Part shown: positions 47,872 to 56,715 of the stretch, piece after piece
Layout of the letters: every line of letters starts with the position of its first letter
Numbering within the stretch: position 1 is the stretch's first letter
Origin: an uncultured Ruminococcus sp.
GTDB taxonomy: Bacteria; Bacillota; Clostridia; Oscillospirales; Acutalibacteraceae
DNA: 64,000 nt
Direction: 5' to 3'
Assembly: GCA_902798755.1 (NCBI GenBank)
Contig: CADBYC010000002.1
Location: forward strand, 1-64,000
The notes under the pieces: generated by a model
The model's input: only the letters and a program-made list of their open reading frames with translations
Told to the model about the DNA's origin: nothing
Database searches by the model: none
Program-made: the position numbers and the translations under genes

Positions 47872-48618
47872 ATGAAGCTCAAAGATAAAAGAATCCGAGA
47901 AAAAATCAGCGCCGATATCACGATCCATTTATATGATGATATCGACTCTACTAACAACGAAGCCAAGCGCCATGCCGAAGCCGACCGCGGGTATCACCTC
48001 TACGCGACGACCCACCAGACGGCGGGCAGGGGCAGACGCGGACACGACTTCTACTCGCCGAAGGACACGGGGCTGTACATGACCCTCTCCCTCCCCCTCT
48101 CGGGGCATATCGAAAGCGTGCAGAAGATCACCTGCCTTGCGGCGGTAGCGGTGTGCGAGGCGGTAGAAGCGCTCAGCGGCAGACAGCCGAAGATCAAGTG
48201 GGTCAACGACATCTTCCTCGACAGCAGGAAGGCGGCGGGGATCCTGACGGAATTAGTCACCGACAGCGACAACCGCCCCATCGCCGTCATCGTCGGGATC
48301 GGCATGAACCTGCGCACCGAGGACTTCCCCGAGGAATTCGCGGCGCAGGCGGGGAATCTCGGCGATATCGAGATCAACGCCCTGTGCGGTACCGTTACCG
48401 ACAACCTGATCAAGCTGTATGAGAACCTCTCTGATAATTCTGTTTTAGAAAAATACAAGGCTCTGAATCTATGTATCGGGCGCACCGTCCGCTTTACGAA
48501 AGACGGCACGGAGCACACTGCCGAAGCAATAGACATCGACCGCGATGGCGGGCTGATCGTAGAGGAAAACGGCGATACGCTCACCCTCAACTCGGGCGAG
48601 ATAAGCGTAAAGCTGTGA
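47872..48618 (+). CDS. birA: Biotin-[acetyl-CoA-carboxylase] ligase, short form without DNA-binding domain
   Basis: The 248-residue enzyme activates biotin with ATP and attaches it to the biotin carrier protein. Motifs are DSTNNEAKR, the biotinyl-AMP loop AGRGRRG (about residues 45-51), KWVNDIF and GIGMNLRTED. A small C-terminal SH3-like domain ends the protein. The N-terminal helix-turn-helix of regulatory BirA is missing, so it is unlikely to repress biotin genes. GAAGGAAG precedes the ATG. Confidence 0.95.
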   Translation: MKLKDKRIREKISADITIHLYDDIDSTNNEAKRHAEADRGYHLYATTHQTAGRGRRGHDFYSPKDTGLYMTLSLPLSGHIESVQKITCLAAVAVCEAVEALSGRQPKIKWVNDIFLDSRKAAGILTELVTDSDNRPIAVIVGIGMNLRTEDFPEEFAAQAGNLGDIEINALCGTVTDNLIKLYENLSDNSVLEKYKALNLCIGRTVRFTKDGTEHTAEAIDIDRDGGLIVEENGDTLTLNSGEISVKL

Positions 48619-48641
48619 CGCAAAACGCAGCAAGACAGCAC

Positions 48642-48674
48642 AAACGTCCCACCGTCAAAGGAGGGACGTTTTTT
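48642..48674. terminator. Terminator between convergent birA and spoVAC
   Basis: AACGTCCC pairs with GGGACGTT, followed by TTTTTC on the plus strand. It overlaps the last codons of spoVAC. Confidence 0.85.
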
Positions 48675-49101
48675 CTATCACATAATATATGATCCCGTAC
48701 AGGACAGCCGCCGCGGTACCGTAGACCAGCACGGGGCCCGCGATCACGAACATCTTCGCCGCCAGTCCCGTGATCAGGCCCTCCGCCTTGAACTCGATGG
48801 CAGGTGAGCTCATGGCGTTGGCAAAGCCTGTGATCGGCACCAGCGTGCCTGCTCCGCCGTGCTTGGCAAGGCGCTCATACTGATGCAATGCGGTCAGCAG
48901 TACGCCGATGAAGATCAACGAAACGGAGGTCAGCGTTTTGGCGGTATCTTCCTCAAAATCCAGATACAGGAACAACTCCAGTATCCCCTGCCCTATCGTA
49001 CAGATCGCGCCGCCGATCACAAACGCCTTCGCGCAGTCGATCGCGATACGGCTGTTCTTGGAGCGCTTTTTTACTAATTCGGCATATTTTTCCTTTGTCA
49101 T
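48655..49101 (-). CDS. spoVAC: Stage V sporulation protein AC (dipicolinate channel component)
   Basis: The 148-residue membrane protein has four or five helices and the SpoVAC landmarks AFVIGGAICTIGQ, LIFIGVLLTALHQYERLAKHGGAGTLVPITGFANAMSSPAIE and GLAAKMFVIAGPVLVYG. SpoVAC forms a mechanosensitive channel in the spore inner membrane used for dipicolinic acid movement. It stands alone here: spoVAD and spoVAE, usually adjacent, are not in the flanks. A sigma-G-type promoter and a small hairpin lie just before the start. Confidence 0.95.
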   Translation of the reverse strand: MTKEKYAELVKKRSKNSRIAIDCAKAFVIGGAICTIGQGILELFLYLDFEEDTAKTLTSVSLIFIGVLLTALHQYERLAKHGGAGTLVPITGFANAMSSPAIEFKAEGLITGLAAKMFVIAGPVLVYGTAAAVLYGIIYYVIEKTSLL

Positions 49102-49144
49102 ACTATCACCGCTGATAGTATCCGCCCCTATTCACAAATTATTC
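49102..49144 (-). promoter_or_regulatory. spoVAC control region: candidate sigma-G promoter and start-site hairpin
   Basis: On the minus strand GAATA (49144-49140), 17 bp, GATACTA (49122-49116) fits the sigma-G pattern except for the first base of the -10. A hairpin ACTATCA-GCGG-TGATAGT (49119-49102) overlaps the -10 and ends against the ATG, placing the GGTGAT ribosome-binding site in its loop and 3' arm. Confidence 0.5.
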
Positions 49145-49166
49145 AACAAAAATTTATAACTGCTTC

Positions 49167-49195
49167 TTGTAATTATCACTTTATAGATATATAAT
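49167..49195 (+). promoter_or_regulatory. Promoter of the cysteine desulfurase-thiI pair
   Basis: TTGTAA (49167-49172), 17 bp, TATAAT (49190-49195), about 33 bp before the start codon. Confidence 0.75.
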
Positions 49196-49227
49196 TATAC
49201 TGATATTTTATTGAAAGTTGAAGCAGT

Positions 49228-50358
49228 ATGGAAATACACTATCTGGACAACAGTGCCACCACGCAGGTATCGGAAGCGGCGGCACAGGCGGCATATCGGA
49301 TGATGCGCGAGAATTACGGCAATCCGTCCTCTCTGCACAAGATAGGGCTCAACGCGGAAGAAGCCATGGAAGAAGCGCGCGGGATCATCGCTGATTCACT
49401 CAGCACAGACAAAAAGAACATCTATTTCACCTCGGGCGGCACGGAAGCGAATAACACCGTTCTTTTCGGCGTGGCTCAGGCGCTCAAACGCCGCGGCAAC
49501 CGCATCATCGTATCCGCAGTCGAGCACAGCTCCGTTTACGAAAGCGCGAAAAAGCTGAGCGAGATGGCCTATGACGTGCAATACGCCCCTGTTGATACAC
49601 AGGGCGTTGTGGATATCGAACGCTTCAAAGCCCTGCTCACCGAGAAAACGATCCTCGTCAGCGTGATGACGGTCAACAACGAGACAGGCTCCGTACAGCC
49701 GATCGAACGGCTATCAAAGCTCGTGCATAAGAGCTGTCCCGAAGCGCTGTTCCATACAGACGCGGTACAGGCGTACTGCAAAATACCACTGAAGCCTAAG
49801 AAATGGGGCGTTGACCTCATGAGCATCAGCGCGCATAAGATACACGGCGCGAAGGGCTGCGGCGCGTTATATATTCGCGACGGCGCAAGGATACTGCCCC
49901 TGCTCTACGGCGGCGAACAACAGAAGAAGCTCCGCCCCGGCACGGAGAGCGCACCCCTGATCGCGGCATTCGGCACAGCGGCGAAAGAAGCTGATATTGC
50001 CGCCAATCACGCGATCATTCAAGAGCTGAACGCCTACGCGCTTGAAAGGTTGAGACAGCTCGACGGCGTGACCGTCAACTCTCCCACAGACGCTCTGCCC
50101 TATATCGTCAACATTTCTGTCGAGGGCATACGCAGTGAGACCATGCTCCACCATCTGGAAAAGTCAGGCGTATATGTCAGCTCATCGAGCGCCTGCTCTA
50201 AGGGCAAGCGCAGTTATGTACTCGAGGCGATGGGATTACCCGACGACAGGATCGACAGCTCCCTGAGAATCAGCTTCTCCAAATACAACACCAAGGAAGA
50301 TATCGACGCGCTGATAAACGGCTTACAGTCGGGTATCAACAATCTGCAAAAACGATAA
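49228..50358 (+). CDS. Cysteine desulfurase (NifS/IscS family), partner of ThiI
   Basis: The 376-residue PLP enzyme removes sulfur from cysteine and passes it on as a persulfide. Motifs are SGGTEANNTVLFG, the PLP lysine in SAHKIHGAKGCGAL (about residue 202), and the persulfide cysteine in SSSSACSKGKRS (about residue 323). Fifteen bases downstream lies thiI, a pairing in Firmicutes (NifZ-ThiI in Bacillus) used for tRNA 4-thiouridine. That partnership is inferred from gene order. Confidence 0.95.
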   Translation: MEIHYLDNSATTQVSEAAAQAAYRMMRENYGNPSSLHKIGLNAEEAMEEARGIIADSLSTDKKNIYFTSGGTEANNTVLFGVAQALKRRGNRIIVSAVEHSSVYESAKKLSEMAYDVQYAPVDTQGVVDIERFKALLTEKTILVSVMTVNNETGSVQPIERLSKLVHKSCPEALFHTDAVQAYCKIPLKPKKWGVDLMSISAHKIHGAKGCGALYIRDGARILPLLYGGEQQKKLRPGTESAPLIAAFGTAAKEADIAANHAIIQELNAYALERLRQLDGVTVNSPTDALPYIVNISVEGIRSETMLHHLEKSGVYVSSSSACSKGKRSYVLEAMGLPDDRIDSSLRISFSKYNTKEDIDALINGLQSGINNLQKR

Positions 50359-50372
50359 TCAAGGAAGATATT

Positions 50373-51548
50373 ATGAAAGAAATCGTACTGATAAAACTCG
50401 GCGAAATGGTCTTAAAGGGACTCAACCGCCGCACCTTTGAGGACGTACTGATCAAGAACATCAAGTACCGCCTCAGAGGACTGGGCAAATTCGAGATCAA
50501 GATCGCCCAGTCCACCATCTATGTCACACCGCTCTCTGAGGACACCGACCTCGACGACGTATGCGAGCGCATCTCTGAGGTGTTCGGCATCGTCACCTTC
50601 TCCCGCGCGTGCGTGTGCGACAAAACGCTCGAGGATATCCTCGCAAAAGCGCCCGACTATTGCAAGGAATACTTAGAGGACGCGAAAACCTTCAAGGTGG
50701 AAAGTAAACGCTCCGACAAGCGCTTTCCCTATAAATCGCCCGAGATCTCGGCGCAGGTCGGCGGCAAGCTGCTCGAGACCTGTCCGCATCTGAAAGTGGA
50801 CGTCAAGAATCCCGAGGTCACCGTCACTGTCGAGGTGCGCGACTTCGGCGCTTATATCCGCTGCGCGACCATCCGCGGTCAGGGTGGTATGCCTGTCGGC
50901 ACATCGGGGCTTGCGACCGTGCTCATCAGCGGCGGTATCGACTCTCCTGTCGCCGCCTATATGATGGCAAAGCGCGGATTAAAGCTCAACGCCGTGCACT
51001 TTGAATCTCCGCCCTATACCTCTGAGCGCGCGCGATTGAAGGTAGAAAAGCTCTTACAAGAGGTCAGCCGCTTTGCGGGCTCTATCGAGATGTACACCGT
51101 ACCGTTGACCAAGGTGCAGGAGACCATGCGCGACCGCTGTCCCGAGGAGCTGTTCACCATTCTGCTCCGCCGCGTGATGATGAAGATCGCCACGCACTTC
51201 GCCAACGAAACCAAGTCAGGCGCACTGATCACGGGCGAGAGTCTGGGGCAGGTCGCGTCGCAGACGATGTACGCGCTGAACTGCACCAACGCCGCCGCGG
51301 GCAAGATCGTGTTCCGTCCCCTGATCGGCATGGACAAGCAGGAGATCATCAACATCTCTCGCCGTATCGGCACCTTTGAGACCTCTATCGAGCCTTACGA
51401 GGACTGCTGTACCATCTTCACTCCCAAGCACCCGCGCACCAAACCGATCCTGCACTTTGTCGAGCAGGCGGAGCGCGAAGCTGAGCTTGACGAGCTGATC
51501 GAAGAAGCAATACAGAACACCACCGTTAAAACGATCGATTTCACATGA
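50373..51548 (+). CDS. thiI: tRNA 4-thiouridine synthase ThiI, without rhodanese domain
   Basis: The 391-residue enzyme makes 4-thiouridine at tRNA position 8. It has an N-terminal ferredoxin-like domain, a THUMP domain (about 60-165) and a PP-loop ATPase domain with SGGIDSPVAAYMM (about 187-199). The C-terminal rhodanese domain of the E. coli protein is missing, as usual in Firmicutes; sulfur is supplied directly by the neighbouring cysteine desulfurase. AAGGAAG precedes the start. Confidence 0.96.
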   Translation: MKEIVLIKLGEMVLKGLNRRTFEDVLIKNIKYRLRGLGKFEIKIAQSTIYVTPLSEDTDLDDVCERISEVFGIVTFSRACVCDKTLEDILAKAPDYCKEYLEDAKTFKVESKRSDKRFPYKSPEISAQVGGKLLETCPHLKVDVKNPEVTVTVEVRDFGAYIRCATIRGQGGMPVGTSGLATVLISGGIDSPVAAYMMAKRGLKLNAVHFESPPYTSERARLKVEKLLQEVSRFAGSIEMYTVPLTKVQETMRDRCPEELFTILLRRVMMKIATHFANETKSGALITGESLGQVASQTMYALNCTNAAAGKIVFRPLIGMDKQEIINISRRIGTFETSIEPYEDCCTIFTPKHPRTKPILHFVEQAEREAELDELIEEAIQNTTVKTIDFT

Positions 51549-51564
51549 TCAAACTTTGTTTATC

Positions 51565-51673
51565 GTAGGGACGACCATTGGTCGTCCGAGAATGACGGGC
51601 GTAAAATCAGGCGGAAACCTTAGATAGAGGAAAAAAGCATCTGCGATGCCGGACGAGCACTGCTCGTCCCTAC
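51565..51673 (-). repeat. REPIN-like palindromic repeat, copy 2 (subtype A, inverted)
   Basis: Bounded by GTAGGGACGA and TCGTCCCTAC with palindromic ends; it reads in the opposite orientation to copy 1 (CTAAGGTTTCC on the minus strand). It lies between thiI and the sortase gene. Confidence 0.9.
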
Positions 51674-51723
51674 AAATCACCTTTCCGCTACTCCATCAAC
51701 TAACCACAAAAAAGAGGATTCAT

Positions 51724-53652
51724 ATGTACCAATGTGAATTGTTTTCCATACAAAAGAATACCGCCGACGCGCAGGCGCTGAAAGCGGCGCAGGAGCAGGT
51801 CAAGTCCTCTCTCGCGACAGACGGGATCGAGGTCAAGAACGTCACCGAGCTCGGTGCCGACCCGAAGAAGCTCGACAGCGCCGTCAGCAAGATGCTTTCA
51901 AGCGGCGACAGAGATTACTTCGTGTTTACGAACGCGCTGGATTCTGACGACCCCTCGTCGTTTCGAGGGCTGTTCTACCGCATCGTCGATAATATCGAAT
52001 CGGGCATACAGCTCGATGAAGCGCACAAGGACTATAAGCCGAAGCTCAAGGTCCTGTCGCTGGGCGATCTGGGCAACGGCTATAAGGGCTACTGCTTCAG
52101 CATCGGCGGCAAGCGCTTTGTCGCTCTGCCGCAGGCTTCATTGACAGGCAAGGATAACGCAGAACTTGTCCGCGAGGGCGTGCGCGCGGCGGAGGATAAA
52201 TTCAAAAGCACCTCTGAAACCTACCCCGAGGGTATCGTCTACTATGACCCCAAGGGCAACGAAGCCGACCCGTCCCTCAACCGTGGGTCTGTCTCGGGCA
52301 AGGTGGCGCCCAAGCAGAAGCAGGGCTTCTTCAAATCCTTTATCCCGCTGAAAACTGACAGCAAAAAGCAGAAGGCGCGCAAGATCACCGTGCTGGTCGC
52401 AATGGTCGCGTTCATCGTGGCGCTGATCTATGTTCTGGAGTTCTACATCTTCGGACCGATGCGCAACAACGCCGTCACCAGCGAGATACAGACCATTGCC
52501 TACAACAAGGACGCCGACGATAAGAAGGACGACGGTCCCGCGCAGGATTGGGACGCGCTCAAAGAGATCAATGACGAAATCGTGGGCTGGATCACCATTC
52601 CCGACACCGTCATCGACTATCCCGTGCTGTTCCACGAGGGCGACGACCGCTACAACCAGTATTACATCAAGCGGACCTATAAGAAGGAAAGCTCCGAATA
52701 CGGCAGCATCTTTGTCGACTACCGCTCCACCGACGGCACTCACTCGCGCAACGTCATCATGCACGGTCACGACATGAACGACGGCAGTATGTTCGCGGGT
52801 ATGCTGAAATACTCGCCCAAGGGCGACCTCAAGGGCGACCTCGAGTACTACCAGGAGCACCCTGTCATCATCTTCAACACGCCCGACGGCGACGCGAAGT
52901 ACAAGATCATCTCCGTGTACAAGACCTCTACCCGCTATGAGCACGGCGAATTCTTCAACTACATGCAGGGCGAGTTCAACTCCGACGCGGAGTTCATGAA
53001 CTTTGTCTACAACTCCCGCGTGCGCTCGTTCTTTGATATCCCCGTCACCTGCAATGAGGACGACCCGATCATCACGCTGTCCACCTGCTGTTATGAGTTC
53101 TACCAGTGGCGTTGCGTCATCGTCGCGAGAAAGGTACGTCCGGGTGAGGACGAGAACGTAGACGTCAGCCTTGCCACGCGCAACTCCGCTCCCCTCTTCC
53201 CCGACGTATACTACCAGCGCTACGGCGGTACGCGCCCGAAGGAAGAGACCTTCAAGTCCGCCAGCGCCAAGGGTCTGGTCGACTGGTACGACGGTAAGGG
53301 CAACTTAGAGGGCTCAGAGGATCTGACCGCGACCCTCGCGTCCAATCCGACCGAACCGCCTACCGAGAAGCCCAAGAAGAACGCTCCCAAGGCGACAGAA
53401 CCGCCCGCGATCGTATACTATCCCGTTACCTACCGCAACTACGACGGCTCGCAGTACGCCGCCTATAACGTCAGAGAGGGCGACGCGGTACCGACTCCCG
53501 ACGGAACGCCGACCATGCCGTCCGATGAATACTACGACTATGTCTTTGACAAATGGGACAAGGACGTCAGCGGCGTGGACTTCGACCATTTGAATATCGG
53601 TATCGACATCTATCCGAAGTTCACCCCCGTGCTCAAGCCCGAGTATCAGTAA
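51724..53652 (+). CDS. Class B sortase fused to an N-terminal MoCF/CinA-like domain and a C-terminal repeat domain
   Basis: The 642-residue protein has four parts. Residues 1-165 form a cytoplasmic domain with features of the molybdopterin-binding (CinA/MoaB) fold: YFVFTNALDSDDPSSFRGLF, then YCFSIGGKRFVALPQ. A basic linker leads to one membrane helix (about 219-243). The extracellular class B sortase domain (about 275-480) has His349 in HGHDM, Cys455 in TLSTC and Arg463 in YQWRC, as expected for transpeptidation. The C-terminus (about 560-640) is an InlB B-repeat-like domain after a Pro/Thr/Lys linker. ATG 51724 has AAGAGG upstream. The first and last domains are unusual for a sortase. Confidence 0.88.
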   Translation: MYQCELFSIQKNTADAQALKAAQEQVKSSLATDGIEVKNVTELGADPKKLDSAVSKMLSSGDRDYFVFTNALDSDDPSSFRGLFYRIVDNIESGIQLDEAHKDYKPKLKVLSLGDLGNGYKGYCFSIGGKRFVALPQASLTGKDNAELVREGVRAAEDKFKSTSETYPEGIVYYDPKGNEADPSLNRGSVSGKVAPKQKQGFFKSFIPLKTDSKKQKARKITVLVAMVAFIVALIYVLEFYIFGPMRNNAVTSEIQTIAYNKDADDKKDDGPAQDWDALKEINDEIVGWITIPDTVIDYPVLFHEGDDRYNQYYIKRTYKKESSEYGSIFVDYRSTDGTHSRNVIMHGHDMNDGSMFAGMLKYSPKGDLKGDLEYYQEHPVIIFNTPDGDAKYKIISVYKTSTRYEHGEFFNYMQGEFNSDAEFMNFVYNSRVRSFFDIPVTCNEDDPIITLSTCCYEFYQWRCVIVARKVRPGEDENVDVSLATRNSAPLFPDVYYQRYGGTRPKEETFKSASAKGLVDWYDGKGNLEGSEDLTATLASNPTEPPTEKPKKNAPKATEPPAIVYYPVTYRNYDGSQYAAYNVREGDAVPTPDGTPTMPSDEYYDYVFDKWDKDVSGVDFDHLNIGIDIYPKFTPVLKPEYQ

Positions 53653-53656
53653 CGCG

Positions 53657-53745
53657 GACGCGCGGCGTCTTTATTCCGGACACGAAGTGCCTTTGTTCCG
53701 CCTTTTGTAAAGTACTGTTCCGCCTGAAGATGATAAACGGCGGGT
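53657..53745 (+). repeat. Structured post-gene repeat, copy D (with insertion)
   Basis: Four bases after the sortase stop codon, GACGC/GCGTC is followed by TTTATTCCG, an extra segment of about 20 bases, then TTCCGCCTTTT and AACGGCGGGT. It is the longest copy and the next gene is on the same strand. Confidence 0.8.
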
Positions 53746-53811
53746 ATATAAGCTGCTGCTGATTTGTAAGCCGATCAATCATATCATATACTTGAATTAT
53801 CCATTACAGTC

Positions 53812-54237
53812 ATGAAATATAACCTTATCTTTTACATTTCAAAGAAAACATCCTACTGTGAGAGAGCTGTCCGCAAAGTGCTTGCTCAGATTGACGGCGA
53901 AGTGCACCAAATCATCGGCGTGACGACTCCTGTCGCGCTGGGCGAAGAGGTCACTCACAGCCTGCGTATCTGTCCGCTCACGGTCATCGTCGGCGGCTTC
54001 AACTCGACGGACGACGACAACCTCGCCACCGTCCTCTCGCGCGTGTTCTCAAAATCTCCCCTGTCGCTCGAGAATATGCGCAAGCTGACCTCGCAGAACG
54101 GCACGGACGGCTATATCATCCGCTACAAAACGCAGATATTGTTAGCCCTGCCCGACAGCCCCGAGGATATCGAGTCGATGTTCTCAGAGGAGCTGCTCAG
54201 TTATATCGAAAGCAAGCTGACGCCGAAGAACGATTAG
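53812..54237 (+). CDS. Small MoCF/CinA-like domain protein related to the sortase N-terminal domain
   Basis: The 141-residue protein matches the layout of molybdopterin-binding (CinA N-terminal) domains: VIVGGFNSTDDDNLATVL resembles the GG-x-x-x-DD motif, and LALPDSPEDIESMF resembles the later LPG-x-P-x-E motif. The strand and motif order also match residues 1-165 of the upstream sortase fusion (DSDDPSSF and ALPQ segments in the same places), so the two are probably homologous. Key residues are altered in both, so cofactor binding is doubtful. No strong ribosome-binding site is visible (TTACAGTC before ATG). Function unknown. Confidence 0.7.
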   Translation: MKYNLIFYISKKTSYCERAVRKVLAQIDGEVHQIIGVTTPVALGEEVTHSLRICPLTVIVGGFNSTDDDNLATVLSRVFSKSPLSLENMRKLTSQNGTDGYIIRYKTQILLALPDSPEDIESMFSEELLSYIESKLTPKND

Positions 54238-54274
54238 GATAGGATAATTACATTTGCGATTTTCATACACCAAC

Positions 54275-54312
54275 AAAAACGTCCGCAGCTCATCACAGAG
54301 TTGCGGACGTCG
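54275..54312 (-). terminator. Terminator of htpG
   Basis: On the minus strand ACGTCCGCAACT and AGCTGCGGACGT pair, followed by TTTTTGTT. Confidence 0.85.
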
Positions 54313-54384
54313 TTATTTATATCTATGTTATTTCAATCCAAAATGCCTGAGGCATTTCCCGACACTATTCACCATTCACTCAAA

Positions 54385-56274
54385 CTATACCATCAGGTTG
54401 CACACGAGGTCGCTGATCTCGGCGGGGTTCTCGAGGTTCAGACCGTTGATCAGGCGCGCCTGCGCGTACAATATCTTGCTGTACTCGGCAAGCTTGTCCT
54501 TGTCGCTTTCGTACAGGCTGAGCAGCTTGTCCTTGATGGGGTGCTCCATGTTGATCTCAAGGACGGTCTCTGCCTTGATGTTCTGACCCTCCGCGCCGGG
54601 CATTTTATTCAAGATCTGCTCCATGCCGACGGACACATTGCCCTCGCTCGACAGGCAGACGGCGTGACTCTTGAGGGTGTTGGTGTAGCGCACCTTCGCG
54701 ACCTTGTCGCCGATAGACTCCTTCATGAATTTGAACATCTCTTCGGACTTGTCGTTCTCTTCCTTGAGCTGCGCCTTCTCCTCCTCGTCGCCGAGGTCGA
54801 GGTTGTCGGTGCAGACGTTGAGGAAATCCTTGTTATCGTAATTGCGGAGGATCTGGACGCAGAATTCGTCGATATCCTGGGTCAGGTACAGCACCTCATA
54901 GCCCTTCGAGATCACAGACTCCACCTGCGGGAGCATGGCGATCTTCTCGACCGTCTCGCCGACGGCGTAGTAGATCTTGTCCTGATTCTCTCTCGCACGC
55001 TCTAAATATTCTTTAAAAGAAGTATACTTGTTCTCGTTAGAGGACTTGAAGAGCAAAAGGTCCTGCAATTCCTCACGATTCACGCCGAAGGAAGAGTAGA
55101 TACCCCACTTGAGCTGAGCGCCGAACTCCGTAAAGAACTGCTCGTACTTCTCGCGGTCATTTTTCAGCATTTTGGAAAGCTCTGAGGCGATCTTCTTCTC
55201 GAGCGCCTTGGCGATGAGCTTTAACTGACGGTCATGCTGGAGCATCTCGCGGGAGATGTTCAGGCTCAGGTCGGCGCTGTCCACCAGACCCTTGACAAAG
55301 CTGAAATGGTCGGGCAACAGATCCTTGCACTTTTCCATGATCATGACGGAGCTGCTATAGAGCTGTAAGCCCTTCTCATAATCGCGGCTGTAGTAGTCAT
55401 AGGGCGCGTGGGACGGGATGAACAGCAGGGCGGTGTAGGTCGCGCTGCCCTCGGTGGACTGGCGGATCACCTTGAGAGGCGCTTCGTAGTCGCTGAACTT
55501 CGCCTTGTAATACTCAGCGTATTCCTCGTCGGAGACCTTAGACTGCGGCTTCTTCCAGATGGGGGTCATGCTGTTGAGGGTCTCGTCCTCAAAAACGTCC
55601 TCATACTCGTTCTCGGTGCCCTCTTTGAGCTGACGGTGAGAGGTCTCCATCTTGATCGGATAGCGGATATAGTCGCTGTACTTCTTGATCAGCTCGCGAA
55701 TACGGTAGGTCTCGAGGTACTCGCCGTACTTCTCGTCGTCGGTATCTTCTTTGATGTGCAGGGTGATGACCGTGCCGACGGAGTCCTTGTCACAGGGCTT
55801 GATCGTATAGCCGTCAGCGCCCGAGGATTCCCAGATAAAGGCTTCGTCACTGCCGAACGCCTTACTCTCTACCTTGATATTATCGGCGACCATGAACGCG
55901 GAGTAGAAGCCCACGCCGAACTGACCGATGATGTCGATGTTCTCGCTCTTGTTCTCCTCGTCGCTCTTGAAGTCGAGAGAGCCTGACTTCGCGATCGTGC
56001 CGAGGTTGTTCTCGAGCTCTTCCTTATTCATGCCGATACCGTTATCGGTGATCCTCAGGATCCTGTTGTCCTTATCGACGTCGAGACGGATCACAAAATC
56101 GTCGTGAGAAAGCCCCACGCTGTCGTCCGTCAGGGAGCGGAAATAGAGCTTGTCGATCGCGTCGGAAGCGTTTGAGATCAGCTCACGCAGGAAGATCTCC
56201 TTATGGGTATAGATGGAGTTGACCATCATATCCAGCAGTTTTTTGGATTCAGTCTTGAATTGCTTTTTCGCCAT
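54385..56274 (-). CDS. htpG: Molecular chaperone HtpG (Hsp90)
   Basis: The 629-residue ATPase helps fold and protect proteins under stress. The N-terminal GHKL ATPase has LRELISNASDAIDKL, DNGIGM and GQFGVGFYSAFMVAD. Middle and C-terminal dimerisation domains follow in the usual order. ATG 56274 is chosen for AAGAGGTAAT upstream and for the family's start (MAKKQFKTES); an in-frame start at 56343 would overlap the promoter. The CIRCE element at its promoter places it under HrcA with groESL. Confidence 0.98.
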   Translation of the reverse strand: MAKKQFKTESKKLLDMMVNSIYTHKEIFLRELISNASDAIDKLYFRSLTDDSVGLSHDDFVIRLDVDKDNRILRITDNGIGMNKEELENNLGTIAKSGSLDFKSDEENKSENIDIIGQFGVGFYSAFMVADNIKVESKAFGSDEAFIWESSGADGYTIKPCDKDSVGTVITLHIKEDTDDEKYGEYLETYRIRELIKKYSDYIRYPIKMETSHRQLKEGTENEYEDVFEDETLNSMTPIWKKPQSKVSDEEYAEYYKAKFSDYEAPLKVIRQSTEGSATYTALLFIPSHAPYDYYSRDYEKGLQLYSSSVMIMEKCKDLLPDHFSFVKGLVDSADLSLNISREMLQHDRQLKLIAKALEKKIASELSKMLKNDREKYEQFFTEFGAQLKWGIYSSFGVNREELQDLLLFKSSNENKYTSFKEYLERARENQDKIYYAVGETVEKIAMLPQVESVISKGYEVLYLTQDIDEFCVQILRNYDNKDFLNVCTDNLDLGDEEEKAQLKEENDKSEEMFKFMKESIGDKVAKVRYTNTLKSHAVCLSSEGNVSVGMEQILNKMPGAEGQNIKAETVLEINMEHPIKDKLLSLYESDKDKLAEYSKILYAQARLINGLNLENPAEISDLVCNLMV

Positions 56275-56349
56275 TGCTATTACCTCTTTTATACAACATA
56301 TTGAAAACATAATTAATGTGATAAACCTCTTACCGCTTATCACAATGCT

Positions 56350-56392
56350 ATTATACTTCCAAATATTAGCACTGTCAAGGTTAGAGTGCTAA
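56350..56392 (-). promoter_or_regulatory. htpG promoter overlapping a CIRCE element
   Basis: On the minus strand TTGACA (56378-56373), 17 bp, TATAAT (56355-56350), a perfect vegetative promoter. CIRCE (56366-56392) reads TTAGCACTG-N9-GAGTGCTAA on the plus strand, with one mismatch in an arm where it overlaps the -35. HrcA bound here would cover the -35. Confidence 0.92.
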
Positions 56393-56439
56393 ATCTTTTT
56401 GAACTTTGTGTTAACATGAGTCATCGCAGTCGGTTTTCC

Positions 56440-56548
56440 GTAGGGACGAGCAGTGCTCGTCCGGCATCGCAGATGCTTTTTTCCTCTATCTAAGGTTTCC
56501 GCCTGATTCTACGTCCGTCATTCTCGGACGAGCAATGCTCGTCCCTAC
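56440..56548 (+). repeat. REPIN-like palindromic repeat, copy 3 (subtype A)
   Basis: The same GTAGGGACGA/TCGTCCCTAC ends and subtype A centre as at 28021. It lies in the htpG-serA gap, which otherwise holds a second short palindrome (about 56598-56625, GGGAGGAGCAAGCCCCTCCC) and no gene. Confidence 0.9.
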
Positions 56549-56663
56549 GCTAACATACATCTCCTCAACAGAAGTTGCATTTTGACCAATGTCCTGCCGC
56601 GGGAGGAGCAAGCCCCTCCCCTACGATCTCGCCACAAAGGATTTAACCCCTGCAAAGCCATAT

Positions 56664-56694
56664 AAAAAGCCCGCCGTACCGAAATACAGCGGGC
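56664..56694 (-). terminator. Terminator of serCA
   Basis: On the minus strand GCCCGCTGTA pairs with TACGGCGGGC around TTTCGG, followed by TTTTTATA. Confidence 0.9.
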
Positions 56695-56715
56695 AATTCT
56701 GATATACGATTGAGC

